From NCBI RefSeq assembly GCF_900156685.1, contig NZ_FTOJ01000002.1, positions 372,001 through 436,000 of the forward strand: DNA of 64,000 nt. The letters are read 5' to 3'. The number at the start of each line of letters is the position of its first letter. Position 1 is the stretch's first letter. The DNA is from Chryseobacterium piscicola. GTDB taxonomy: Bacteria > Bacteroidota > Bacteroidia > Flavobacteriales > Weeksellaceae. This document shows, piece by piece, positions 52,986 through 59,759 of this stretch. The translations under genes and the position numbers were made by a program. The notes under the pieces were generated by a model. The model saw only the letters and a list, made by a program, of their open reading frames with translations. It was not told where the DNA came from and searched no databases.

Positions 52986-54365
52986 TTATAAATAAATCTG
53001 AAGCTGCACAATAAATTCTCCTTTAGACTTCGGGTTTTCTGTTGGACTTGTGTAAACCGGTCTTGTAGAATATTGTGTCGTAATTTTTGCATGATGACCG
53101 TCTAAAAACCAGTTGGCTCCCACATCAAATTGTGAAGATGGCTTATCAAAAGCTTCAAAATCTTTGTAAGTGTAAGCGGCAAAAGGCTGAATTCGTACTT
53201 TTGGTTTTTCTGATTGATTAGGTAATAATAGACCAGCCTGAGCGTACACTACGTTTCCAGTTCCAATCATTGGCTGAAGGTTTCCGGATCCTGCAATGGC
53301 TCTTTGTCCGGAAAAATTAGGATCGTTAGCAGCGATATTCATAATTCCTAAGTTTCTTACATAATTCGGCCCAAAATTATAGTTGAAATACCCTGCGTAA
53401 GCCGAAACTGCCATTTTGTTTTTTGCTTCACCCAAAGGAATGTCTGCAAAAGCGTCTACAGAAAGTAGAGTAATGTCGTGTTTTTCGATGTTTGAGTTGA
53501 GTGAAGTTTTTGTTCCTTCAGCTTGATGATAAAAACCAGCACCAAGGTTGAAAACTTTTTTGGTTCCTAAGTAAGTGCCCACTTTAAAAGGGAGAAGATT
53601 AGATTCAGAATCTAAGAATTGATACTCAAAATACCCAGCTTTAGACCAATTTGGGTTTCCGTTGTTGTCTACTGCGACTTCATTTCCGGGGATTAATGTA
53701 TTGGCTGGATTTAAATCTGTTGCAAATGGTTTATTTAAACTCATTCGGTATTCAAATTTTCCGTATTTACCTTTTGCGAAAACACCCATTTGTCTTGCAA
53801 ACTGGTCAGAATTATCAATCAAAGGCCAGCTGAAAATAGGAGAATCCAAAGTTAAAAAATTCAATGTGGAAGCCATCGTCATACGTGAAAGACCCATGTA
53901 ATAATGGAGTCCGCCACCTAAAGTTAAACTGAATTTTCCTGCTTCCCCAGGCATCACCACAGCATATTCGTTCCATGCATCATGAAAGAAAAGTTGTGGC
54001 TTTTTACCATTTCCGTAGCCACCTGTTCCCGTAGTTCCCGTTGCGCCACCATTGATAAAAGTTTGATTATTCATTCCCAAATGCAGCAAAACCATATATC
54101 GTTTACTGATTTGTGCATAGGTTAAAATACGAGCTCTTCTGTTTCCTAAGTTCCAAGTATTGTCGGTCGGCTCGCCGGCAACTATACTTCCAGGGTTCAT
54201 ATCTGTGTTCCTAATCCAGAACTGATCCCATAAAATAAATCTAACATACTTGTCTCCTTGAGGATTTAAATTTATTTTTAAACCACTTCCATAATCAGGA
54301 GAACCTTGCCCATATACAGAATTGCTAATTAAAGCTAATCCTATAAAACTTAATATTTTCTTCAT
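52986..54365 (-). CDS. Outer membrane porin
   Basis: A beta-barrel protein of 459 residues with a signal peptide (to VYGQ). Alternating hydrophobic/polar strands and aromatic girdle residues run throughout (for example YVRFILWDQFWIRN, LHLGMNNQ, FAKGKYGKFEYRMSLNKPF), ending with EFIVQLQIYL, a typical terminal strand with an aromatic near the C-terminus. It resembles the phosphate-selective porin O/P-like and general porin families of Bacteroidota. A 40-base gap to the MHS gene indicates co-transcription, so it probably provides outer-membrane entry for that carrier's substrate. Confidence 0.85.
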   Translation of the reverse strand: MKKILSFIGLALISNSVYGQGSPDYGSGLKINLNPQGDKYVRFILWDQFWIRNTDMNPGSIVAGEPTDNTWNLGNRRARILTYAQISKRYMVLLHLGMNNQTFINGGATGTTGTGGYGNGKKPQLFFHDAWNEYAVVMPGEAGKFSLTLGGGLHYYMGLSRMTMASTLNFLTLDSPIFSWPLIDNSDQFARQMGVFAKGKYGKFEYRMSLNKPFATDLNPANTLIPGNEVAVDNNGNPNWSKAGYFEYQFLDSESNLLPFKVGTYLGTKKVFNLGAGFYHQAEGTKTSLNSNIEKHDITLLSVDAFADIPLGEAKNKMAVSAYAGYFNYNFGPNYVRNLGIMNIAANDPNFSGQRAIAGSGNLQPMIGTGNVVYAQAGLLLPNQSEKPKVRIQPFAAYTYKDFEAFDKPSSQFDVGANWFLDGHHAKITTQYSTRPVYTSPTENPKSKGEFIVQLQIYL

Positions 54366-54534
54366 AAATTATTAATTTATTGGCTTTTATTTTGCGAAAG
54401 CCAAATTGTAATTAATAATTTAGTTGTGAAAATTTAAAATATATAATTGCTAATGATATAGTTATTTGTTTTAGTTTAAGTTGTATAAATGAAAAATTAA
54501 TATGTAATCGTCTTTATTGTAAATAGTTAAATTA

Positions 54535-54951
54535 TTATTTTTTAAATCTTTCCCATTTTATAAGCATATATTTATCCGCAAATTGCGTTATAATCAATCC
54601 TGAATCTTTTATATTTTCAGGATTTGAAATGTAGTCTGTCAATTCACTTTGTTTAAGTATTTTGTACACTGGGTGAAACTCAGAATGAGGAGGTCTAGTA
54701 ATATTATATCGTTTTATCCAAGAGCTTATAGTAACATGAGAAATTCCTAAAATTCTTTCGATTTCTCTAAACGTTAATCCCTCTAAATAAAGCTGTAAGG
54801 CTTTCGTAACATAATAATCATCAATCTGCTTCCCCAGTTTTTTTACTGTAAAATAATAATTACAGTCCTTACAGTGGAATCTTTGTTTTTCGTTAATAAT
54901 ACCACTTTTTACTACATTTTTATTCTTACATTTCGGACAAATATTATCCAT
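54535..54951 (-). CDS. IS1 InsA-like zinc finger/HTH protein, possibly a regulator
   Basis: A protein of 138 residues. The N-terminus has a four-cysteine zinc-binding module (Cys5, Cys8, Cys27, Cys30) like that of IS1/IS1595 InsA proteins, then a helix-turn-helix (about 52-85, LTFREIERILGISHVTISSW). There is no DDE catalytic domain or InsB frame after it and no flanking terminal repeats are seen. The C-terminal 50 residues (ELTDYISNP..KWERFKK) are not transposase-like. It lies 170 bases upstream of the porin gene on the same strand, so a domesticated DNA-binding regulator of that block is plausible. Confidence 0.7.
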   Translation of the reverse strand: MDNICPKCKNKNVVKSGIINEKQRFHCKDCNYYFTVKKLGKQIDDYYVTKALQLYLEGLTFREIERILGISHVTISSWIKRYNITRPPHSEFHPVYKILKQSELTDYISNPENIKDSGLIITQFADKYMLIKWERFKK

Positions 54952-54962
54952 AACTATATATT

Positions 54963-54989
54963 TTTAGCAAATATATAATAATTTAGCAA
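54963..54989 (-). promoter_or_regulatory. Promoter -7 box with TTGCTAAA direct repeats
   Basis: TATATTTG is read on the minus strand at 54975-54968, 16 bases from the ATG at 54951. TTTAGCAA occurs at 54963-54970 and 54982-54989, 19 bases apart, the first overlapping the -7 box. This arrangement could be an autoregulatory site. Confidence 0.45.
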
Positions 54990-55347
54990 TATTATAGATT
55001 TACAGGTTGATTTATGCTCTATAAACAAATGTTTTAAAAGAATTTTGATTGTTTTAAATGTTTAAAAGAAAGTTTTTTCTTATTGATATTAACAGAAAAT
55101 TGTCTCTATTCAAGAAATTCTTCTTTATTATTTTAGATTTACATGAGATATTAAAGAAAAACTACATTTCAAAGCATAAAAGTGTGGGTGTTTTTTTAGC
55201 GTAAAGTAAATCAAAGAAGAGAAGAAAAACGGAAGTTCATCAAGTGTTGCGTATGATATATTACGAAAGCTCTAATAATTAGAAAAAGCATTAAAAATAT
55301 AAATTTTGGTAATTTGATTTTAAATTAATTCTCCTTTAGTATTAATT
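54990..55347. other. Intergenic region without assignable gene
   Basis: An AT-rich stretch of about 360 bases between the InsA-like gene and the end of the Lrp gene. I see no reading frame with protein character, no tRNA and no strong hairpin. Confidence 0.5.
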
Positions 55348-55809
55348 TCACCCCAAATCAATCTTAAATTTTGTAGACTTCTTCACCTCATGAAGCACAA
55401 TAGAACTGTGGTATTGCCCGATGTTAGGGATATTTGAAATAATATTGACAGCAAATTCATTATAAGAATTAACATCTTTTGAAATGATTTTTAACATATA
55501 ATCATATTCGCCGGAAAGACTGGTGATTTCCTGAACTTCATCATACTGCATGATATTTTTCTCGAAAGTCTCTAAAACTTTCTTGGATTGCTCTTTTAAA
55601 CGCACATTACAATAAACAACAATATTCAAACCCAACTTTTCTCTGTTCAGAAGACCGACATATTTCTCAATAACACCTTGTTTCTCCAATTGTTTAATGC
55701 GTTCATAGGTCGGAGTAAATGTTAAACCTATTTTCTCTGAAATTTCCTTCACAGAGAAAGTAGAATCTTCCTGGATTATGCTGAGAATCATTCTGTCTTT
55801 TGCGTCCAT
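55348..55809 (-). CDS. Lrp/AsnC family transcriptional regulator
   Basis: A DNA-binding regulator of 153 residues. The N-terminal winged helix (about 1-60) has the family pattern DAKDRMILSIIQEDSTFSVKEISEKIGLTFTPTYERIKQLEKQGVI (shown in parts), and the C-terminal ligand-binding RAM domain (about 68-150) includes EITSLSGEYDYMLKI. Members sense amino acids and act locally or globally. It diverges from pyrB with a shared 120-base promoter region, but nothing else links it to pyrimidine control; that possibility is inference only. Confidence 0.92.
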   Translation of the reverse strand: MDAKDRMILSIIQEDSTFSVKEISEKIGLTFTPTYERIKQLEKQGVIEKYVGLLNREKLGLNIVVYCNVRLKEQSKKVLETFEKNIMQYDEVQEITSLSGEYDYMLKIISKDVNSYNEFAVNIISNIPNIGQYHSSIVLHEVKKSTKFKIDLG

Positions 55810-55829
55810 AAACTATATTTGAATTCTAA

Positions 55830-55861
55830 CAAAAATATTAAGAATAAGTGAGAATAAACAA
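55830..55861 (-). promoter_or_regulatory. Promoter for the Lrp-type regulator
   Basis: On the minus strand TTG (55861-55859), a 21-base spacer and TATTTTTG (55837-55830), 20 bases before the ATG at 55809. It matches the Bacteroidota consensus. Confidence 0.6.
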
Positions 55862-55895
55862 TGATTGAAGTTTTTTAATTTTTTTGAAGTTTCGC

Positions 55896-55926
55896 TTTGT
55901 CATGTTAGCCAAATATTATATCTTTG
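55896..55926 (+). promoter_or_regulatory. Promoter for pyrB leader
   Basis: TTTG at 55896-55899, a 19-base spacer and TATCTTTG at 55919-55926 are an exact match to the Bacteroidota consensus, the best promoter in the window. The -7 box ends six bases before the leader ORF ATG at 55933, so the transcript is expected to begin at or next to that codon. Confidence 0.85.
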
Positions 55927-55932
55927 CACCTA

Positions 55933-56004
55933 ATGAATAACACAGTATTTATATCATTAGAATTACCGGGCGTAGACGCCCTTTACGATATTTATTTATT
56001 TTAA
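55933..56004 (+). CDS. Putative pyrB leader peptide (attenuator ORF)
   Basis: An ORF of 23 codons, ATG to TAA, encoding MNNTVFISLE followed by LPGVDALYDIYLF. It begins right at the predicted transcript start, so its translation is probably leaderless. Its middle codons lie in a GC-rich hairpin (55968-55981). Its last eight codons are U-rich: 14 of 24 bases from 55981 to 56004 are T. Its stop codon overlaps the left arm of an intrinsic terminator. A ribosome reaching the stop close behind RNA polymerase would block the terminator stem. That is the logic of the E. coli pyrBI leader, but the peptide sequence is unrelated to E. coli PyrL as I recall it. Confidence 0.65.
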   Translation: MNNTVFISLELPGVDALYDIYLF

Positions 56005-56030
56005 GCGAAGATATTTTCTTCGCTTTTTTT
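55968..56030 (+). promoter_or_regulatory. Pyrimidine-type transcription attenuator upstream of pyrB
   Basis: Three elements occur in order. The first is a pause-like hairpin GGGCG-TAGA-CGCCC (arms could extend to GGGCGT/ACGCCC). The second is a U-rich tract to 56002. The third is an intrinsic terminator, with AAGCGAAG (56003-56010) pairing with CTTCGCTT (56018-56025) plus a run of seven T residues ending at 56030. The pyrB ATG follows at 56052. In the pyrBI model, low UTP slows polymerase in the U-rich tract, the ribosome catches up, the terminator cannot fold and pyrB is expressed. The elements are visible; the mechanism is inferred. Confidence 0.75.
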
Positions 56031-56051
56031 ATGTTCAAAAATTAAGATATT

Positions 56052-56942
56052 ATGTTTACGATTACCGAACTAAGTACAGAGAAAATCAATAAGATACTGA
56101 AGGAAGCTTTAGCTTTTGCCAACGGAAAAACAGCCAAAATTGAAGGTGAGGTTTTCTGCTCAAACCTGTTTTTTGAAGACAGTACAAGAACCAAAACAAG
56201 CTTTGATGTAGCCGAGAGAAAATTGGGTTTGCAGGTCGTTCCGTTTGATGCTTCCAACAGTTCTGTCAACAAAGGTGAAAGTTTATATGACACTGTAAAG
56301 ACGATTGAAAGTATAGGGGTAAATCTTGTCGTAATTAGAGATAAAAAAGACCGGTATTTTGATGAATTAAAAAACATCAATATTCCCATCATTAATGGAG
56401 GTGACGGAACGGGAAACCATCCTTCACAATGCATGCTCGATTTACTCACGATTTATCAGGAATTTGGAACATTTGAAGGTTTAAAAGTGGGGATTGTAGG
56501 GGATGTGAAACACAGTCGCGTTGCCAATTCAAATGCAGAAGCTTTGAGAAGATTAGGCGCTAAAGTTTACTTCTCAGGACCTGAACAATGGTTTGATGAA
56601 GGTGCTTTAATTAACGGAACTTATCTTTCTGTAGATGAAATGATTCACGATGTGGATGTTTTAATGTTATTAAGAATCCAGCATGAGAGACACGATTCAA
56701 AAATCAGTTTCTCTGCTTCAGAATATCATAAGAAATATGGCTTGACGAAAGCAAGAGAAAAAACGATGAAAAAACAAGCAATCATCATGCATCCAGCGCC
56801 CATCAATAGAGATGTTGAAATAGATACCGACTTGGTAGAATGTGAACGCTCAAGAATCTTCAAGCAAATGCAGAATGGTGTTTTCGCACGAATGGCGATT
56901 CTGAAAAATGCTTTGGAAGAGAAAGGTTTTTCTTTTAAGTAA
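56052..56942 (+). CDS. pyrB: Aspartate carbamoyltransferase catalytic subunit PyrB
   Basis: A protein of 296 residues, slightly shorter than E. coli PyrB (311). It joins carbamoyl phosphate and aspartate to carbamoyl aspartate, the committed step of pyrimidine synthesis. The carbamoyl phosphate site [12 protein letters not shown] (about 40-51), the [15 protein letters not shown] segment (about 118-132) and [11 protein letters not shown] (about 151-161) are intact, as is [10 protein letters not shown]. No regulatory pyrI gene is adjacent, so allosteric CTP control of the E. coli type is unlikely and control may rest on the leader attenuator. carA follows after 245 bases carrying REP-like palindromes and no intrinsic terminator. 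Confidence 0.96.
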   Translation: MFTITELSTEKINKILKEALAFANGKTAKIEGEVFCSNLFFEDSTRTKTSFDVAERKLGLQVVPFDASNSSVNKGESLYDTVKTIESIGVNLVVIRDKKDRYFDELKNINIPIINGGDGTGNHPSQCMLDLLTIYQEFGTFEGLKVGIVGDVKHSRVANSNAEALRRLGAKVYFSGPEQWFDEGALINGTYLSVDEMIHDVDVLMLLRIQHERHDSKISFSASEYHKKYGLTKAREKTMKKQAIIMHPAPINRDVEIDTDLVECERSRIFKQMQNGVFARMAILKNALEEKGFSFK

Positions 56943-57038
56943 AAAGTTAAAAGAGACAAGCATGAATGCTTTTGAGATTTTAAAATTATAATTCGAAATG
57001 GTTGAAGAAATCTCAAAAAAAAAATAATACTGAATCAA

Positions 57039-57123
57039 GCCCTGAAAGGGCGACCAGTCAATAGCCTTGGGTGAAGCCCATGGAAATAGAAAGAAAACCT
57101 AGTCAATTAAGCCCTGAAAGGGC
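57039..57123 (+). repeat. REP-like palindromes between pyrB and carA
   Basis: GCCCTGAAAGGGC occurs at 57039-57051 and again at 57111-57123. CCTTGGGTGAAGCCCATGG lies between them at 57065-57083. All share a GAA centre with complementary arms and alternate in the same order (type 1, type 2, type 1) as the large array upstream of carB, but with different arm sequences. The rest of the 56943-57187 gap is unremarkable. Confidence 0.8.
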
Positions 57124-57187
57124 GTAATCAAAAATCACATAGGTCGGAAAATAATTAAATTAAATAGAAATAAAGATAAAAGTTAAA

Positions 57188-58264
57188 ATGAAGAAAAAAT
57201 TAATACTGGAGTCCGGTGAAGTATTTCATGGAGAAGGTTTCGGAGCAGAATTGGAGACAGCAGGAGAGGTGGTTTTCAATACCGGAATGACGGGATATCA
57301 GGAATTGATTTCTGACCCATCATATTGCGGTCAGATTGTTTGTATGACGTATCCGCTGATCGGAAATTACGGGATCAACCGTGATGACTACGAAAGCATA
57401 GAGCCTGCAATCAAAGGTCTTATTGTAAAAGAAATTTGCGATTTACCTTCCAATTTCAGAACGCAAATTACTTTACAGGAATTATTTAAAAAGAAAAATC
57501 TTTCAGGTATTTCAGGTATTGATACCAGAAGGCTTACAAGAATCCTTCGTAACTCAGGGGTTGTGAAAGGAAAAATCGTGAATGCAGATGCAGACGAAAA
57601 GACTACTGTTGAAGAGTTAAAATCAACAACGTTCCCAACCAATCAGGTGGAGCAAGTTTCTACAAAAACTTCTTATGCCAACCCAGGGAGAGGGCTTAAA
57701 GTAGTACTTGTTGATTTTGGGTCTAAATTAGGAATAATCAGAGAATTATCTCAAAGAAATTGCGACATCATTGTAGTTTCACAAGATACAACGGCAGAAG
57801 AAATTTTGCTAATGGATCCGGATGGAATCATGTTATCCAACGGTCCTGGAGATCCTGAAGACAATCAACACGCTTTAGAAATGATCCGTGGATTGCTAGG
57901 AAAAGTTCCAATCTTCGGAATTTGCCTTGGACATCAGTTGATTGGACTGGCTTGCGGAGCAAAAACTTTCAAATTAAAATTCGGTCACAGAGGAGGAAAT
58001 CACCCTGTTTTAGATTTAGAAAAGAACAAAGTAGCCATCACTTCTCAAAATCACGGCTATGCTGTTGACCAAGAAAGTCTTAAAGAAACAGATTTAATAG
58101 AGACTCATATCGCATTGAATGACAGAACAAACGAAGGTCTTAGACATAAGATTCATCCGTGCTTTTCCGTTCAGTATCACCCAGAAGCGAGCCCAGGTCC
58201 TGAAGATGCGAATTATTTGTTTGATGATTTCATTGAATTAATGGAAAACTTTAAGAATAAATAA
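57188..58264 (+). CDS. carA: Carbamoyl phosphate synthetase small subunit CarA
   Basis: A glutamine amidotransferase of 358 residues that supplies ammonia to CarB. The N-terminal CarA domain (about 1-150) opens with LILESGEVFHGEGFGAE and contains GYQELISDPSY. The class I amidotransferase domain has the catalytic Cys246 in FGICLGHQLIG and the His-Glu pair in QYHPEASPGPED (about 330). The length is normal for CarA. The TAA stop abuts the ATG of the RAYT-like gene with no spacer, and carB lies 1.5 kb further on, an unusual separation of the two subunits. Confidence 0.96.
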   Translation: MKKKLILESGEVFHGEGFGAELETAGEVVFNTGMTGYQELISDPSYCGQIVCMTYPLIGNYGINRDDYESIEPAIKGLIVKEICDLPSNFRTQITLQELFKKKNLSGISGIDTRRLTRILRNSGVVKGKIVNADADEKTTVEELKSTTFPTNQVEQVSTKTSYANPGRGLKVVLVDFGSKLGIIRELSQRNCDIIVVSQDTTAEEILLMDPDGIMLSNGPGDPEDNQHALEMIRGLLGKVPIFGICLGHQLIGLACGAKTFKLKFGHRGGNHPVLDLEKNKVAITSQNHGYAVDQESLKETDLIETHIALNDRTNEGLRHKIHPCFSVQYHPEASPGPEDANYLFDDFIELMENFKNK

Positions 58265-58714
58265 ATGTCAACATTCCGTCAAATATATTATCAGATTGTA
58301 TTCAGCACAAAACATAGGAAACCTGTTTTGGTTGAAGCGCATGAAGATCAGTTATACAAATACATTTGGGGAATTGTAAAGAATAAAAACTGCAGACTTT
58401 ATAGAATTAACGGAATGCCAGATCATATTCATTTGTTTGTAGACTTACATCCATCGATGTCGTTGAGTAATTTTGTAAAAGATATTAAAATTGCAAGCAA
58501 TAGTTGGATAAAGCAAAGCGGATTATTTCCTGATTTTGAAGAATGGCAAAGTGGTTACGGAGCGTTTACATATTCTGAAAAAGATAAAGATGCCGTGATT
58601 AATTATATTAAAAATCAAAAAGATCATCATAAGCATGAGTCTTTTGAGGATGAATATAAAAATTTGTTGAGAGCAAATGGGATTGAATTTGATGAAAAAT
58701 ATTTATGGGCATAG
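58265..58714 (+). CDS. IS200/REP-associated tyrosine transposase (RAYT/TnpA-like)
   Basis: A Y1 HUH-family transposase of 149 residues. The HUH motif is His54-Ile-His56 in PDHIHLFVDLHPS, and the nucleophile is Tyr114 in VINYIKNQKDHH, with Gln118 in the YxxxQ position. The C-terminal GIEFDEKYLWA is common to chromosomal RAYT-like proteins of Bacteroidota. There is no TnpB. The ATG follows the carA TAA immediately (TAAATG), so it has no promoter or spacer of its own. It is followed by palindromes in both orientations, then the large array. A domesticated enzyme that generated or maintains these REP elements is the likely identity. Confidence 0.9.
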   Translation: MSTFRQIYYQIVFSTKHRKPVLVEAHEDQLYKYIWGIVKNKNCRLYRINGMPDHIHLFVDLHPSMSLSNFVKDIKIASNSWIKQSGLFPDFEEWQSGYGAFTYSEKDKDAVINYIKNQKDHHKHESFEDEYKNLLRANGIEFDEKYLWA

Positions 58715-58716
58715 TT

Positions 58717-58807
58717 CAACCCATTTCATGGGTTGTTGGGTTGTGATGTCAATGTTCAGTCCATAGGTTTCACCTATGGCTAGTAATGTTCAGTCACGTT
58801 GTGGCTG
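58717..58807 (-). repeat. REP-like palindromes in reverse orientation
   Basis: Directly after the RAYT stop lie CAACCCATTTCATGGGTTG (58717-58735), CCATAGGTTTCACCTATGG (58761-58779) and a weaker CAGTCACGTTGTGGCTG (58791-58807). The centre is TTC rather than GAA in the first two, so these are reverse complements of the array palindromes. The orientation of the repeats flips between here and 58876. Confidence 0.75.
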
Positions 58808-58875
58808 TAATAGAGAATGTTTTTGATGGTCACAATTAATCATATGAATCTGGGATGTTGATAAAAATCATCAAA

Positions 58876-59742
58876 GAACAGTGAAATGATTCAGTAATAA
58901 TAGTCATGGTTAAAACCTATGGAAACGATGAAAACAATCATCAACGAACCATGAAATGGTTCAACAATAATAACCACGGATGAAATCCGTGTACAACGAT
59001 GAAGACAATCATCAACGAACCATGAAATGGTTCAACAACAATAGCCTCGGATGAAATCCGTGGACAACGATGAAAACAATCATCAACGAACCATGAAATG
59101 GTTCAACAATAACAGCCACGGATGAAATCCGTGAACAACGATGAAAAACAATCATCAACGAACCATGAAATGGTTCAACAATAATAGCCACGGATGAAAT
59201 CCGTGGACAACGATGAAAAAATCATCAACGAACCATGAAATGGTTCAACAATAATAGCCACGGATGAAATCCGTGGACAACGATGAAAACAATCATCAAC
59301 GAACCATGAAATGGTTCAACAATAACAGCCACGGATGAAATCCGTGGACAACGATGAAAACAATCATCAACGAACCATGAAATGGTTCAACAATAATAGC
59401 CTCGGATGAAATCCGTGGACAACGATGAAGACAATCATCAACGAACCATGAAATGGTTCAACAACAATAGCCACGGATTAAATCCGTGGACAACGATGAA
59501 GACAATCATCAACGAACCATGAAATGGTTCAACAATAATAGCCACGGATTAAATCCGTGGACAACGATGAAGACAATCATCAACGAACCATGAAATGGTT
59601 CAACAATAATAGCCACGGATGAAATCTGTGGACAACGATGAAAACAATCATCACCGAACCATGAAATGGTTCAACAACAATAGCCATGGGTAAAACCCAT
59701 GGAAAAATAGAAATAATTAATTCACGAACCCTGAAAGGGTTC
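58876..59742 (+). repeat. 71-bp tandem array of three-hairpin REP-like units
   Basis: About 12 units with a period of 70-72 (mostly 71) bases. GAACCATGAAATGGTTC occurs exactly 11 times (starts 58946, 59017, 59088, 59160, 59230, 59301, 59372, 59443, 59514, 59585, 59656), with one degenerate copy at 58876 and a variant GAACCCTGAAAGGGTTC at 59726. Each unit also has CCACGGATGAAATCCGTGG or a variant, and a smaller GATGA..TCATC hairpin. The period is not a multiple of three, so it is not coding. The last copy ends 17 bases before the carB ATG. Variants keep arm complementarity. The bases from 58808 to 58875 hold nothing clear. Confidence 0.95.
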
Positions 59743-59759
59743 AACATTAATAAAAGAAA

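Noticed and set aside
54535..54951. Active IS1 insertion sequence
   Set aside because: There is no insB frame, no DDE domain and no terminal inverted repeat or target duplication around it.
56943..57187. Intrinsic terminator splitting pyrB from carA
   Set aside because: The palindromes here have three-base GAA centres and no following T tract, unlike the clear terminators in this window.
58876..59742. CRISPR-like repetitive array
   Set aside because: The units are near-identical over their full 71 bases, with no unique spacers, and consist of palindromes; no cas genes are present. It is a REP-type tandem array.
58876..59742. Repeat-protein coding sequence
   Set aside because: The period of 71 is not a multiple of three, so the frame rotates, and stop codons occur in all frames.
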